Program-made: the position numbers and the translations under genes
The notes under the pieces: generated by a model
Told to the model about the DNA's origin: nothing
The model's database searches: none
What the model saw: only the letters and a program-made list of their open reading frames with translations
Origin: Microbacterium sulfonylureivorans
GTDB taxonomy: Bacteria > Actinomycetota > Actinomycetes > Actinomycetales > Microbacteriaceae
Assembly (NCBI RefSeq): GCF_003999995.1
Contig: NZ_RJAD01000001.1
Coordinates: 1,054,001 to 1,118,000, forward strand
Direction of reading: 5' to 3'
Length of the DNA stretch: 64,000 nucleotides
Part shown: positions 17,680 through 27,360 of the stretch, one piece after another
How positions within the stretch are numbered: the first letter of the stretch is position 1
Layout: every line of letters begins with the position of its first letter

Positions 17680-18186
17680 ATGGAAGCCGAACTCCAGACC
17701 GACATCGTCGTCCGTCCGGTCCGGGACGTGGACGCAGAGGCCCTGGGCCGTGTTCACGCGACCTGCTGGCACGAGACCTACGACCACCTCATCAGCAAGG
17801 CCGCCCTCGAAGCGGTCTCGCCCAAGCGCCTCGCCGAGCTCTGGACCCACTGGGCCGTCCAGGGCCCCGAGTTCAAGATGTTCGCCGCTCTCGTGAACGG
17901 CGAGATCGTCGGGTTCGCGGGCTCCGGCCCCGCTCGCGACAAGGACGCCCCGCGGTTCCGCGAGCTGTACTTCATCTACCTGCTCGACGAATTCCACGGC
18001 ACCGGCATCGGCCAGAAGCTGTTCGACTCGGTCATCGAGGCCGACGAGCAGGTGTACCTCTGGGTCGCCGACGACAACCCGCGCGCGCACCGGTTCTACA
18101 CGCGCAACGGCTTCTCGCTCGACGGCGCCTCGCACACCGAGCCGTTCCTCGGCGAGACGCTCACCGAAGTCCGCTTCGTCCGCTGA
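17680..18186 (+). CDS. GNAT-family N-acetyltransferase
   Basis: This 168-residue single-domain GNAT protein has an N-terminal [16 protein letters not shown] strand/helix. The acetyl-CoA pyrophosphate loop appears as [12 protein letters not shown], followed by [19 protein letters not shown], the usual motif B. The substrate cannot be told. TAGAGT (17668-17673) lies six bases before the ATG, so the mRNA should be leaderless. cofE starts 11 bases after the stop and is probably cotranscribed. Confidence 0.9.
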   Translation: MEAELQTDIVVRPVRDVDAEALGRVHATCWHETYDHLISKAALEAVSPKRLAELWTHWAVQGPEFKMFAALVNGEIVGFAGSGPARDKDAPRFRELYFIYLLDEFHGTGIGQKLFDSVIEADEQVYLWVADDNPRAHRFYTRNGFSLDGASHTEPFLGETLTEVRFVR

Positions 18187-18197
18187 GTCCGCCTGAC

Positions 18198-18965
18198 GTG
18201 CTGCAGGTCTGGGCCCTCGACGGGATCCCCGAGATCACCCCTGGTGCCGACCTGGTCTCGGTGATCATGGATGCCGCGACCGGCGCCCTCGCCGACGGCG
18301 ACATCGTCGTGGTGACGTCGAAGATCGTGTCGAAGGCCGAAGGCCGCATCGTGGCGGCCGACGACCGCGAGGAAGCGATCACCGCCGAGACGGTCCGGGT
18401 CGTGGCGACGCGCCCGACGCCGAACGGCGGGACGACGCGGATCGTGCAGAACCGGCTCGGCATGGTGTCGGCCGCGGCCGGCGTCGACGCGTCGAACACT
18501 CCCGAGGGCACCATCCTGCTCCTCCCTGAAGACCCCGACCTCTCCGCCCGCCTCATCGCGGCGGGCCTGCGCGAGCGGCTCGGGGTCGAGATCGGCGTGC
18601 TGATCTCGGACACCTTGGGCCGCGCCTGGCGCGACGGGCAGACCGATCACGCGATCGGCGCCGGGGGCGTGCACGTCTTCGAGGATCTCCGAGGAGGGAC
18701 GGATGCCGAGGGGCGCCCCCTCGTGGTGACGATGCCGTGCGTCGCCGACGAGCTCGCCGCCGCCGCCGACCTCGTCAAGGGCAAGGCCGCCCGTCGCCCG
18801 GTCGCCGTGGTGCGCGGTCGTGCCGACCTCGTCGGGTCGCTCGACCTCCCGGGCGCCCGGTCGATCGTGCGCCCCCTCGAGCGCGACATGTTCCGGCTCG
18901 GTGCCGACGAGGCCTACGCCGAGGGATTCGCCGCGGGCGCGGCATCCGCTCAGCCGTCCGCCTGA
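18198..18965 (+). CDS. cofE: Coenzyme F420-0:L-glutamate ligase
   Basis: This 255-residue protein is of normal length for stand-alone CofE. It has the opening [71 protein letters not shown] and a conserved C-terminal half. CofE adds L-glutamate residues to F420-0 using GTP, making the polyglutamyl tail of coenzyme F420. No other F420 genes (fbiA, fbiC) lie in this window. The nitroreductase-like FbiB C-terminal domain of mycobacteria is absent. The GTG start is weakly supported by ribosome-site sequence; it follows the GNAT gene by 11 bases. Confidence 0.92.
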   Translation: MLQVWALDGIPEITPGADLVSVIMDAATGALADGDIVVVTSKIVSKAEGRIVAADDREEAITAETVRVVATRPTPNGGTTRIVQNRLGMVSAAAGVDASNTPEGTILLLPEDPDLSARLIAAGLRERLGVEIGVLISDTLGRAWRDGQTDHAIGAGGVHVFEDLRGGTDAEGRPLVVTMPCVADELAAAADLVKGKAARRPVAVVRGRADLVGSLDLPGARSIVRPLERDMFRLGADEAYAEGFAAGAASAQPSA

Positions 18966-19062
18966 CCGCCGCCGTCGCGGACTCGGGGCGTTCTCCTCGC
19001 GCGACGCGCCGGGAAGCCCGGCGTGTCCGGTCGACGGCGCGCCCCGGGCGGGTCCGGGCGGA

Positions 19063-20835
19063 TCAGCGCCCGGAGACTTTGCCGAACAGGCGGGCGATCG
19101 GAGCCAGCACCAGCGGCCGCGCGGCGATCCAGGCGACGACGATGACGAGCATCGACACCGCGAAGATCCAGAACCCGGTCCAGTTCATCAGGTACGCGTC
19201 CGGATCGACGGAGCCCTGCGCGGCGTACATGTGGTTGAGGTTGCGCAGCGCCCCCGTCGCGAACACGAGCACGACGTGCACGAAGATGAACAGCACGAAG
19301 TAGAGCATCACCGGGAAGTGCACGGCACGGGCCCACTCGACGGGGTAGACACGGCTGAGCGTCTTCGCGTTCTTGGGCCAGATGCCGCTCATGCGCACCC
19401 CGGTGATCGCCGCGAGGGGCGCGGCGATGAACACGGTCGCGAAGTACGCGAGCTGCTGCAGCGAGTTGTAGTTCACCCACCCGTTCTCGGTCGGCCAGTC
19501 GAGCGACACGTACTGCAGCCCCGCGCTGATCGCATTGGGGATGACCTCCCACGAGGTCGGCACGATCCGCATCCACTGCCCCGTGATGAACAGCAGAGTC
19601 ACGAAGATCACTCCGTTGACGAGCCACAGGATGTCGAGCGACTGGTGGAACCACAGGTTCAGGCTGATCTTGCGCTTGCCGTTGCCGCGCGGCGACCAGA
19701 ACACGCTCGGGCGCTTCTCGGTGCGCACCTGCAGCCCCGAGCGGATGATGAGGACCATCAGGAACACGTTGAAGAAGTGCTGCCAGCCCAGCCAGGCCGG
19801 GATGCCGACCGGTGCGCCCTCGGGAAGGTGGTACTCGCCCGGGTATGCGGCGAGGAAGTCGACGCCCCACTGCGTGCTCAGCAGCCAGCGCACCGCGAAC
19901 ACGGCCATGAGCCCGGCGTAGAGCAGCCCGCCGCCGCCCACGATGACGATCCCTGCCCACTCGAGCCGCGTGAATCGCCCGATCCGCCTCGGCTCGGCCT
20001 TCGGCGCCGGACGGGTCCGCGCCGCGGCGCCGGCCCACACCGTGCGGGTGAACGGCAGCGGGGTGCTGACGTCGAACGCAGCGGATGCCGCACCCTCCGG
20101 CGCGTCGACGACAGCCGCAGTCTGCGACGTCGCACGCACTTCCGGCTGCGGCGTTTGCGGCGAAGTGCGGCCGGTACCGGGGGCAGAGGCGGCGGCGGGG
20201 GCAGAGGCGGCGGCGAACAGGCCGGGCGGCGGCCAGGCCTCGCCGCCGGGTGTGCGGGGCAGGCCGCGACGCAGCGGGCGGTCCCCGGTGAGGACGGATG
20301 CCGCGGCGACCGCCGCCTCGGTGACGGGGGCGTTGACATCGTCCGGCGCAGCAGAGTCGGCAGGCGCCGTCGCGGTGGTTGCCGCGGCCGGTGCGGCGAC
20401 AGGCTGGACGGCCGCGGCAGCGGCAGCGGCAGCCTCAGCGGCGGGCAATGCGGACGGAGCGGCTCCGGCCGGCGGCCACGGCTCGCCACCGGCGATGCGG
20501 GGCAGGCCGCGACGGATCGGGCGCGATACGGCGGCGGCACCGCCGCCCGCGACCGCGGACTCTGCCGCCACACCTGCGGGGGCCGCGGCGGCGGGACCGG
20601 TGTCAGCGACAGCGGTGGAAGCGACCTCCACGACCGACGAGGCGGTCGCGGCACCGGTGTCGGCGGTGTCGGCGGCCGGGGCCGGGTCCACCGCGATCGA
20701 CCCGGCGCCATCGCCGTCGACCGTGCCCAGGGCTGCCGCCGCGACGCCGACCGGCGCCTCACCGGCGGGAGGCCAGGGCTCGCCGCCGGGGCGCCGCGGC
20801 AGACCGCGGCGGATGGTCGCTGGGAAGGTCGCCAC
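19063..20835 (-). CDS. Cytochrome b/b6-like membrane protein with N-terminal RRGLPR repeats
   Basis: This 590-residue protein has two parts. The first 290 residues are Ala/Pro-rich and disordered, with three copies of a [IL]RRGLPRxxGGExWPPxG motif near residues 8, 106 and 187. The rest is a four- to five-helix cytochrome b561/b6-type domain with candidate haem histidines in [28 protein letters not shown] and [10 protein letters not shown]. It follows etfA by six bases in the same direction. The membrane partner would logically pass electrons between ETF and quinone or another carrier; that role is inference. Confidence 0.85.
   Translation of the reverse strand: MATFPATIRRGLPRRPGGEPWPPAGEAPVGVAAAALGTVDGDGAGSIAVDPAPAADTADTGAATASSVVEVASTAVADTGPAAAAPAGVAAESAVAGGGAAAVSRPIRRGLPRIAGGEPWPPAGAAPSALPAAEAAAAAAAAVQPVAAPAAATTATAPADSAAPDDVNAPVTEAAVAAASVLTGDRPLRRGLPRTPGGEAWPPPGLFAAASAPAAASAPGTGRTSPQTPQPEVRATSQTAAVVDAPEGAASAAFDVSTPLPFTRTVWAGAAARTRPAPKAEPRRIGRFTRLEWAGIVIVGGGGLLYAGLMAVFAVRWLLSTQWGVDFLAAYPGEYHLPEGAPVGIPAWLGWQHFFNVFLMVLIIRSGLQVRTEKRPSVFWSPRGNGKRKISLNLWFHQSLDILWLVNGVIFVTLLFITGQWMRIVPTSWEVIPNAISAGLQYVSLDWPTENGWVNYNSLQQLAYFATVFIAAPLAAITGVRMSGIWPKNAKTLSRVYPVEWARAVHFPVMLYFVLFIFVHVVLVFATGALRNLNHMYAAQGSVDPDAYLMNWTGFWIFAVSMLVIVVAWIAARPLVLAPIARLFGKVSGR
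20220..20811 (-). repeat. Three coding copies of the RRGLPRxxGGExWPPxG motif
   Basis: Units lie at about 20811-20761, 20519-20463 and 20275-20221. They read [34 protein letters not shown] and [17 protein letters not shown]. They are separated by long Ala/Pro/Val stretches of no conserved sequence. Confidence 0.85.
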
Positions 20836-20841
20836 GCCGGG

Positions 20842-21807
20842 TTACGCCTTCTTGGCCTCGAGCGCCGCGATCAGCTGCGGCACGACCGTGAACAGGTCGC
20901 CGACGACGCCGAAGTCGGCGATCTCGAAGATCGGGGCATCCGCGTCCTTGTTGATCGCGACGATCGTCTTCGCGGTCTGCATGCCCGCCTTGTGCTGGAT
21001 GGCGCCCGAGATGCCGAGCGCGACGTACAGCTGAGGCGCCACCGAGACGCCGGTCTGGCCGACCTGGTACGACTGCGGGACGTATCCGGCGTCGACCGCG
21101 GCGCGGGACGCGCCGACCGCCGCGCCGAGCACGTCGGCGAGCTGGTCGACGAGCGCGAACTTCTCCTCGGACCCGAGGCCGCGACCGCCCGAGACGACCT
21201 TGGCGGCTCCGCGCAGCTCGGGGCGGGTCGACGACACGACCGCCTCCTCCACGACGGCGACCGTCGCGGCCCTGCGGCCCGACGGCGTGACCGTGAGCTG
21301 CTCGACCGGCGGCGCGGCGACCGCCTCGGCGCGGGCATCCACCGCTCCCTGTCGCACCGTTATGACGGGCGCACCCCATGTGACGGCGGCTTCGACGTTG
21401 TACGCACCGCCGTAGACGGAGTGGTGCGCGACAACGCCCTCGGCATCGCGGGAGACGCCGACGGCATCCACGGCGATGCCCGACCGGGTGCGCGCCGCGA
21501 ACCGCCCGGCGACCTCGCGGCCGTCCACCGAGTGCGACACCAGCACGGCATCGGGGCGAACGAGGTCGGCCGCGGCAGTCAGGGCGTCGACGAGCGGCAC
21601 GACCAGTCCGTCGCCGGGCGCGGCGACGAGGACGGATGCCGCGCCGAGGGCCGCCGCATCCGACGCGAGCTTCTCGTCGCCGACGATCAGCGCGACCGGC
21701 GTGCCCACCTGGGCGGCGGCGCCGAGCAGGCCGGCGGACGACTTGGCCAGCGCACCGGAGGGCGTGACGTCGAGGAGGACCAGGATCGAGTCTTCGGCGA
21801 AAGTCAT
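20842..21807 (-). CDS. etfA: Electron transfer flavoprotein alpha subunit
   Basis: This is about 321 residues in the form given here. The C-terminal FAD-binding domain has [32 protein letters not shown] and [20 protein letters not shown], followed by the conserved [20 protein letters not shown]. With EtfB it accepts electrons from acyl-CoA dehydrogenases. Two in-frame ATGs exist, at 21816 and 21807; AAGGG stands nine bases before the second and only three before the first, so 21807 is preferred. It is the middle gene of etfB-etfA-cytochrome b. Confidence 0.95.
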   Translation of the reverse strand: MTFAEDSILVLLDVTPSGALAKSSAGLLGAAAQVGTPVALIVGDEKLASDAAALGAASVLVAAPGDGLVVPLVDALTAAADLVRPDAVLVSHSVDGREVAGRFAARTRSGIAVDAVGVSRDAEGVVAHHSVYGGAYNVEAAVTWGAPVITVRQGAVDARAEAVAAPPVEQLTVTPSGRRAATVAVVEEAVVSSTRPELRGAAKVVSGGRGLGSEEKFALVDQLADVLGAAVGASRAAVDAGYVPQSYQVGQTGVSVAPQLYVALGISGAIQHKAGMQTAKTIVAINKDADAPIFEIADFGVVGDLFTVVPQLIAALEAKKA

Positions 21808-21819
21808 GTCAGGCATCCC

Positions 21820-22596
21820 TTACGCGAGCCGGTTCTGGATGAGGAACTCGGCGAGCTTCTCGCCCGCGTCGCCCTCGTCGACGATCTTGACGCCGGCTTC
21901 GCGCGGCGGCTTCTCGCTCAGCGAGATCACGATCGACCGAGAGGCCCGGGGATCATGCGCGTCGATGCCGAGGTCGTCGAGCGACAGCGTCTCGTACGGC
22001 TTCTTCTTGGCCGCCATGATGCCCTTGAAGTTCGGGAACCGCGCGTCGGGCAGCGCCTCGGTGATCGAGATGACCGCGGGGAGCTCGGCGGTGACCTGCG
22101 CGGTCGCGCCGTCGCTCGCCCGCACGCCCGACACGGCCGTCTCGCCGATGTCGACCGAGTTGAGGGATGTCGCCGCCGGCACGTCGAGGAGCTCGGCGAC
22201 CATGGCCGCCATCACTCCGCCCGATCCGTCGGTGGACTGGTTGCCGGCGATGACGAGGTCGAAGCCGGTGCGCTTGACCGCCGCCGCCAGCACCTCCGCA
22301 GTCAGGCCGAGGTCGGCGCCGAGGAGTGCCCCATCGACGACCTGGACCGCCGAGGCGGCACCCATGGCGAGTCCCTTGCGTACCGTCGCGGCGGCGGACT
22401 CGGGAGACATCGACAAGACCACGACCTCGGTGCCGGCGTTCTTGTCGGCGTACGACAGCGCCACCTCGAGCGCGCGCTCGCCGATCTCGTCGAGCACCGA
22501 CTCGCTCGCGGCACGGTCGGCCAGACCGGTCTCGAGACTGAGCTTGCGATCCCCGTACGTATCCGGGACTTCCTTGACCAGGACGACGATCTTCAT
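21820..22596 (-). CDS. etfB: Electron transfer flavoprotein beta subunit
   Basis: This 258-residue protein has MKIVVLVKEVPDTYGDRKL, GADLGLTAEVLAAAVKRTG, the AMP-binding GNQSTDGSGGVMAAMVAELL, and LPDARFPNFKGIMAAKKKP. It pairs with EtfA to form the FAD/AMP heterodimer. GGAG lies six bases before the ATG at 22596, favouring it over the ATG at 22602. A TAGACT box (22627-22622) is the likely -10 element. It starts the etfB-etfA-cytochrome b operon. Confidence 0.95.
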   Translation of the reverse strand: MKIVVLVKEVPDTYGDRKLSLETGLADRAASESVLDEIGERALEVALSYADKNAGTEVVVLSMSPESAAATVRKGLAMGAASAVQVVDGALLGADLGLTAEVLAAAVKRTGFDLVIAGNQSTDGSGGVMAAMVAELLDVPAATSLNSVDIGETAVSGVRASDGATAQVTAELPAVISITEALPDARFPNFKGIMAAKKKPYETLSLDDLGIDAHDPRASRSIVISLSEKPPREAGVKIVDEGDAGEKLAEFLIQNRLA

Positions 22597-22779
22597 TGCC
22601 ATCTCCTCACGCTGCGCACGAGTCTAGGGCGACGTCCGGCATGCGCCCAATCGACCGTGGGGCCCCACAACCGTGCTGCCGCCTGGGCGCCCGCGTGTGT
22701 GTCCACCCCATGATCCCGCGGTCGCGAGCCGGGGTTCGCACGCCCTCAGCCGGTACGGTGGGAGCGAGGAGGTACCCCC

Positions 22780-23316
22780 GTGTCAGCGCCACGACGACTG
22801 CCCGTCGACCCGATCGCCGAGGCCAAGCGGCAGTGGATCGACCACGGGTGGGAACCCGCCGCAGCCGGCATGACCGCGGTCACCTCGATCATCCGCGCGC
22901 AGCAGCTCATGTTCGCGCGCATCGACGCGACGCTGAAGCCCTTCGGCCTGTCGTTCGCACGCTACGAGATGCTCCGCCTCCTGGCCTTCACCCGGGCGGG
23001 GCGGATGCCGATGGCCAGCGCCATCGCGCGACTGCAGGTGCACCCGACCAGCGTCACCAACACCGTCGACAGACTCGCCCGCGACGGGCTGGTGTCACGG
23101 GAGCCCCACCCGATCGACGGACGCGCGGCCATGCTCGTGATCACGCCGACCGGGCGCGATCTGGTCGAGGACGCCACGGCCGCGCTCAACGAGGCCGTGT
23201 TCGAGGACGTCGGGCTCACCGACGACGACACCGCCGAGCTGGTCAGGATCATCGCGCGGTTCCGCAAGGACTCCGGCGACTTCACGGACCCCCGGCCGCA
23301 GCCCGACCCGCTCTGA
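22780..23316 (+). CDS. MarR-family transcriptional regulator
   Basis: This 178-residue protein has a winged helix-turn-helix typical of MarR: SFARYEMLRLLAFTRAGRMP, MASAIARLQVHPTSVTNTVD and RLARDGLVSREPHPIDGRAA, with the conserved D-x-R wing. The GTG start follows AGGAGG (22767-22772) by seven bases. TACGGT (22752-22757) is a possible -10 box. It is divergent from the etf operon and convergent with an enoyl-CoA hydratase, so a role in controlling fatty or aromatic acid breakdown is plausible but unproven. Confidence 0.9.
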   Translation: MSAPRRLPVDPIAEAKRQWIDHGWEPAAAGMTAVTSIIRAQQLMFARIDATLKPFGLSFARYEMLRLLAFTRAGRMPMASAIARLQVHPTSVTNTVDRLARDGLVSREPHPIDGRAAMLVITPTGRDLVEDATAALNEAVFEDVGLTDDDTAELVRIIARFRKDSGDFTDPRPQPDPL

Positions 23317-23329
23317 TCCCGCCGATCAC

Positions 23330-24106
23330 TCAGCGGTTCGTGAAGTCCGGCGACCGCTTCTCGCGGAACGCCGCCATGCCCTCTTTCTGGTCGGCCGTGT
23401 CGAACAGGCTCGCGAACACGTGGCGCTCGAGGCGCAGGCCCTCCGCGAGCGGCACCTCCATCGCGGCATCCAGCGTCGCCTTCGCCGCGTACAGCGACGG
23501 CAGCGACTTCGCGGCGATGGTCTCCGCCGTCTTCGCCGCCTCGTCGAGCAGGTCGGCTGCGGGCACGACGCGCGAGACCAGTCCCGAGCGCTCGGCCTCC
23601 GCGGCATCCATCATCCGCCCGGTGAGGATCAGCTCCGCCGCCTTGTAGTAGCCGACCGCGCGGATGAGGCGCTGCGAGCCGCCCATGCCGGGAATGACGC
23701 CGAGATTGATCTCGGGCTGGCCGAACTTCGCGGTGTCGGCGGCGAGGATGATGTCGCACATCATGGCCAGCTCGCAGCCGCCGCCGAGTGCGTAGCCGGA
23801 CACGGCTGCGATGACGGGCGTGCGAACCGCCGCGAACTGCGTCCAGCCGCCGAAGTGGTCGGCCATCAGCATCTCGAGCCCGTTCTTGGACTCCATCTCC
23901 TTGATGTCGGCGCCGGCCGCGAACGCCCGCTCCGATCCCGTGAGCACGATGGCGCCGATGCCCTCGTCGACGTCGAAGGCGGATGCCGCGGCCACGACGT
24001 CCTTCATCGTCTGGGTGTTGAGGGCGTTGAGCGCCTCGGGACGGTTCAGCGTGATCCAGCCGACGCGTCCGCGCGTCTCGACCAGGATCGTCTCGTACTC
24101 GGTCAT
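23330..24106 (-). CDS. Enoyl-CoA hydratase
   Basis: This 258-residue crotonase has the oxyanion-hole segments [11 protein letters not shown] and [17 protein letters not shown]. Catalytic Glu residues are expected in [20 protein letters not shown], matching E144/E164-type hydratases. It hydrates trans-2-enoyl-CoA to 3-hydroxyacyl-CoA in beta-oxidation or branched-chain amino acid breakdown. The ATG at 24106 follows GGGAG; the open frame upstream overlaps promoter sequence (TACGAT about 35 bases upstream). It is closest to short-chain EchA/PaaF-type enzymes. Confidence 0.93.
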   Translation of the reverse strand: MTEYETILVETRGRVGWITLNRPEALNALNTQTMKDVVAAASAFDVDEGIGAIVLTGSERAFAAGADIKEMESKNGLEMLMADHFGGWTQFAAVRTPVIAAVSGYALGGGCELAMMCDIILAADTAKFGQPEINLGVIPGMGGSQRLIRAVGYYKAAELILTGRMMDAAEAERSGLVSRVVPAADLLDEAAKTAETIAAKSLPSLYAAKATLDAAMEVPLAEGLRLERHVFASLFDTADQKEGMAAFREKRSPDFTNR

Positions 24107-24228
24107 CGGGAGCTCCCACCCTTCGGCGTCATCGCGGCACCTTCGATCGTAGGCGTCGGCAGGACGCTGCCCTGTGCGTCTTCCCCACATGGGTGATCCT
24201 CCCCATAGGGAGCGTGCGACGATTCGGT

Positions 24229-24234
24229 TAGCCT
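24229..24234 (+). promoter_or_regulatory. Probable -10 box of the ESX-like operon
   Basis: TAGCCT lies about 45 bases before the WXG100-like gene, leaving a short leader with an AAGGG ribosome site. No other promoter is obvious until the operon ends at 27923. Confidence 0.5.
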
Positions 24235-24279
24235 CGACGGGCCGGCACTTCCCCGGCTCCACCGACGAAGGGAATGACC

Positions 24280-24567
24280 ATGGCGGACTTCAAGGCTTCT
24301 TACGGCGAGATGGAAGCGATGTCGGGCAAGCTCGACAGCGGTCGTGAGGAGATCGGCGATGTCCTTCGCCGTCTGAAGAGCGATGTGGACCGTCTGCTGG
24401 GCGACGACTTCAAGACGCAGCACGCGTCGGGCAAGTTCGGCGAGGGCTACACCGAGCTGACGACCGGTCTGGAGAAGGCCATCGAGGGCATCTCCGACAT
24501 GGGCGAGTCGCTGCGCAAGATGCAGCAGGCGATCAAGGACACCGACCAGGCACTCGCCGGCAACTGA
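24280..24567 (+). CDS. WXG100-like ESX secretion substrate
   Basis: This 95-residue helical hairpin protein is of WXG100 length. The turn reads [19 protein letters not shown], in which F-K-T occupies the place of the W-x-G turn. The C-terminal half has the expected Y-x(n)-L-x(n)-M-x(n)-L heptads and ends [15 protein letters not shown] (24268-24272) is seven bases before the ATG at 24280 but only one before the ATG at 24274, so the second is preferred. It opens a six-gene operon; WXG100 proteins are usually exported as dimers by a type VII system. Confidence 0.85.
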   Translation: MADFKASYGEMEAMSGKLDSGREEIGDVLRRLKSDVDRLLGDDFKTQHASGKFGEGYTELTTGLEKAIEGISDMGESLRKMQQAIKDTDQALAGN

Positions 24568-24634
24568 CGCTGTCGCAGGGCGTTCTCGGGCGGCGGCGCA
24601 CACCGTCGCCCCGAGACGCAGCGAGGAGGACTCC

Positions 24635-24967
24635 GTGGTCGACATCATGCTGGACCTCGCGCGGCTGCGCGAGACCAAGGACGGTCTCGCGGCGACCGTC
24701 GCCGAGTTCGAGAGTGCCGCCAAGACCAATGACGGTCTCGAGCAGTCGATCGGCAAGCCCGACGATCGCAGCGAGCTGCGCGACAAGGCCTCCGACTTCG
24801 AGTCGGCCTGGAACGACAAGCGCGACAAGCTGAAGGAGAACCTCGAGAACATCCTCGAACAGCTCAGCGGCATCGTCGACGGCTGGGAGGAGTGGGACCG
24901 CGACACCGCGTGCTCGCTCGACGGTGCCGAGGCCACCGGCACCGTGAACGCGCAGGTGGCGCTCTGA
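24635..24967 (+). CDS. Second WXG100-like small helical protein
   Basis: This 110-residue protein starts with GTG after GAGGAGG. It is wholly helical and highly charged, with DFESAWNDKRDKLKENLENI at the centre, where A-W-N replaces the W-x-G turn. A following amphipathic helix ends in GWEEWDRDTACSLD. The pairing with the previous gene suggests a heterodimeric ESX-type substrate. Its stop overlaps the start of the next gene (TGATG). Confidence 0.75.
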   Translation: MVDIMLDLARLRETKDGLAATVAEFESAAKTNDGLEQSIGKPDDRSELRDKASDFESAWNDKRDKLKENLENILEQLSGIVDGWEEWDRDTACSLDGAEATGTVNAQVAL

Positions 24968-26259
24968 TGCGGTCTCCCGTCGGCAATCACGAGCTGCGGC
25001 AGCTCGAGGGCAGTCCCGAAGACCTCTGGAACCGGGGCGACGCCCTGGTCAAGCTGGGCCTGACGATGGACCGGACCGCGACCGCGCTGAGCGAGATCGC
25101 CGACTCGGACGTCTGCAAGAGCAAGGGCACCGACAAGCTGGCCGAGATGGCCGGCGAGGCTGCCGACGACCTGGCCCGGGCGGCCGTCCGCTACGAGGAC
25201 ACCGGCCGCGTGATCCGCACCTACGCCGACGCGCTGGGCACGGCGAAGTCGTGGATCCGCAGCAACGAGTCCTCGATCGAGCGGGCGGAGCGCGACTACG
25301 AGTCGGCGCGCGAGGCGCGCGAGTCCGCTGCCGGCGACCTCTCCTCGATCGAGACCGTCTGGATCTGGGAGGACGAGCCGAGCCGCGCCGAGCTGAGCGC
25401 GGCCGAGTCGGCCGCCGCCGACGCGGCCACGGCCGAGACGAGCGCCCTCGCGCACCGCGACGAGCTGTGGAGTCAGTTCGACCACACCTTCGAGACGTGG
25501 GAGACCGCGTACGAGGACGCCGTGGGCGGCATCCAGAAGGCCATGGACTCCGCCGACAACAACGACGGATTCTGGGAGGGCCTCGACAACTTCCTCGAGG
25601 TGGTCGGCTGGGTGATCCTGGCTCTCACGGTCATCGCGCTGATCATCGGCGCACCGCTGACCGGGCTCCTCGGCGCGATCATCTTCGGCCTCACGCTGCT
25701 GGTCGTCGCGCTCAACGCCCTGAAGTTCTTCGCCGGCAAAGGCACCCTGAGCGACCTGCTGCTGTCCGCGGTGGGCCTGCTGCCCTTCGGCATCGGAAAG
25801 ATCCTCTCGAAGGGCGCGCCCGCGCTCTCCGCCGTGATCCAGAACGGTCGCGGCGTCGTGACGGGCGTGATCCGCGGCGGCCTGCCGCGCTGGAACCTGT
25901 TCCGCCCGACGACGTGGTCCGCGCCGCTGCGCTGGCTCGGAGCGCCCGGACGTGCCCGCGCCGGCCTGCCCGCGCCAGGAACCTTCGTCAGCCCGATGCG
26001 GACGATGGTCCTCGGCGACGCACGCCTGGTGCAGGTGGAGAACTTCCTGGGGACCATGCGCTCGTCCCCCTGGGGAAGCGCCGCGCCGGTGCAGCAGTTC
26101 ATCACGCAGACGCAGGGCGCACTTCCGGCGCTGTGGAAGCAGGGCGTCAACGTCGGGGTCTGGGGTGCGTCGTTCGGATTCGACCTCGTCCAGAACCTGG
26201 AGCCCGTGACGGGCTTCGCGTTCGAGATCCCCGGCGCGAACGAGGTGCGGATCGGATGA
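24967..26259 (+). CDS. Putative type VII-secreted or ESX-associated protein with membrane segments
   Basis: This 430-residue protein starts with about 200 residues of charged helices (LEGSPEDLWNRGDALVKLGL, AAVRYEDTGRVIRTYADALG) resembling the helical signal domain of putative T7SS-secreted proteins. Two strong transmembrane helices follow (about 212-260, VVGWVILALTVIALIIGAPL and IIFGLTLLVVALNALKFF), then a glycine/proline-rich C-terminal half of about 150 residues with no recognised toxin motif. The ATG overlaps the previous stop, and its own stop overlaps the next ATG. It could be an effector delivered through the ESX pathway or a membrane component. Confidence 0.7.
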   Translation: MRSPVGNHELRQLEGSPEDLWNRGDALVKLGLTMDRTATALSEIADSDVCKSKGTDKLAEMAGEAADDLARAAVRYEDTGRVIRTYADALGTAKSWIRSNESSIERAERDYESAREARESAAGDLSSIETVWIWEDEPSRAELSAAESAAADAATAETSALAHRDELWSQFDHTFETWETAYEDAVGGIQKAMDSADNNDGFWEGLDNFLEVVGWVILALTVIALIIGAPLTGLLGAIIFGLTLLVVALNALKFFAGKGTLSDLLLSAVGLLPFGIGKILSKGAPALSAVIQNGRGVVTGVIRGGLPRWNLFRPTTWSAPLRWLGAPGRARAGLPAPGTFVSPMRTMVLGDARLVQVENFLGTMRSSPWGSAAPVQQFITQTQGALPALWKQGVNVGVWGASFGFDLVQNLEPVTGFAFEIPGANEVRIG

Positions 26260-26777
26260 CGCCCCCGGCCCCGGATGCAGCGCCCGACCGAGGGCGGGCG
26301 CTGCGGCGCGTGTACAGCACCTGTCAGATGTTCATGGCGGCAGTGCTCATCGCTTTCATCGCGGGCTCGCTGATCTTCACCGGAGGACGCATCGCCGAGC
26401 AGCAGGGCACCAACTGGTCCGAGGTGTGGAGCTGGCCGGCCTTCCCCGTACCGGCATGGCTGCTCGTCGTGCCGGCGCTGATCGGCGCGATCGTCGTGAT
26501 CCCGATGTGCGTGCGCACACCCGCCGGGTTGGCGAATCGACTGCTCGGTGCCGTCGGGCAGACCGTCGCGGCCGCAGGATCCGCGGTGCTGTTCATGTTC
26601 CTGTTCCCGAGCGACGCCGGCCCCATCGCGATGCCGCAGGCCGAGGACGGGTACCTCGGCTGGCACTGGCTCGCCCTCATCCCGAGCGCGTTCTCGCTCG
26701 TCGTGCTCCTGGTCGCCGTCGGTGCGAAGGGACGCGAGTACGACCGCCTCCGGATGACCGGCAGGCTGCCCTCGTGA
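26256..26777 (+). CDS. Four-helix membrane protein of the ESX-like operon
   Basis: This 173-residue protein has four predicted transmembrane helices, at about residues 25-45, 68-86, 98-116 and 138-158. The middle stretches contain VPAWLLVVPALIGAIVVIPM and QTVAAAGSAVLFMFLF. There is no enzymatic motif. ATGA overlap with the preceding gene shows coupling. The membrane position next to a putative secreted effector fits either an immunity protein or an export partner. Confidence 0.75.
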   Translation: MTPPAPDAAPDRGRALRRVYSTCQMFMAAVLIAFIAGSLIFTGGRIAEQQGTNWSEVWSWPAFPVPAWLLVVPALIGAIVVIPMCVRTPAGLANRLLGAVGQTVAAAGSAVLFMFLFPSDAGPIAMPQAEDGYLGWHWLALIPSAFSLVVLLVAVGAKGREYDRLRMTGRLPS

Positions 26778-26787
26778 GGACCGCCGC

Positions 26788-27360
26788 GTGATCTCCGCCG
26801 AGCCGCAGGGCTTCCACGTCATGATGCCCCGCGGCTGGGTGCGCTACATGGTCGACGACGAGGGGAAGCGCGCTCTGGTCGCGCAGGCCTCGGCTCGCAT
26901 GCGGGAGCTCTCGCGACCCGACCTCGACGCGCAGGCCCGCACCATGATCGAGAGCTACTGGCGCACGCTGAAGGTGAACCGCATCGCCGCCATCTATCTC
27001 CCGAGCGATCCGGACGGCGGTGGTGTTCCGCTGTCGATCGCGGTGAAGCAGCATGCCGCGGCCGAGGGCCACGTCTTCGCCGACGCACTCCCGACGCTCG
27101 CGGCCGGGGCGCCGATCGAGCGGTTCGACACTCCGATCGGAATCGTGCACCGTTGGGTGAAGGACTCGCGGGGTTCGGGAGACTTCGCCGGTGTGATGTC
27201 GCGCCAGATCGGCTACGGGTTCCCGCTGCCGGCCGAGGGCGACCGCCGGGGCATGGTCTTCCTCGCATCGATCGCCCATCTCGACGATTCCGACCCCTCG
27301 TCGCTCGAGCTCCTCACCGAGACGAGCGACACCATCCTGGAGACCTTCCGCTGGCGATGA
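26788..27360 (+). CDS. Hypothetical protein, possible Mog1/PsbP-like fold
   Basis: This 190-residue soluble protein starts with GTG eight bases after GAGGA. The opening GFHVMMPRGWVRYMVDDEGK and the closing MVFLASIAHLDDSDPSSLEL, TILETFRWR resemble the strand pattern of LpqN/DUF1795-like (Mog1/PsbP fold) proteins, but no signal peptide is present. This resemblance is weak. It is coupled by ATGA to the next gene and belongs to the ESX-like operon, so it may be a chaperone or immunity factor. Confidence 0.65.
   Translation: MISAEPQGFHVMMPRGWVRYMVDDEGKRALVAQASARMRELSRPDLDAQARTMIESYWRTLKVNRIAAIYLPSDPDGGGVPLSIAVKQHAAAEGHVFADALPTLAAGAPIERFDTPIGIVHRWVKDSRGSGDFAGVMSRQIGYGFPLPAEGDRRGMVFLASIAHLDDSDPSSLELLTETSDTILETFRWR

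Noticed and set aside
22657..22668. GTGGGGCCCCAC palindrome upstream of etfB as an operator
   Set aside because: Twelve-base GC palindromes are common by chance at this base composition and no second copy or motif family supports it.
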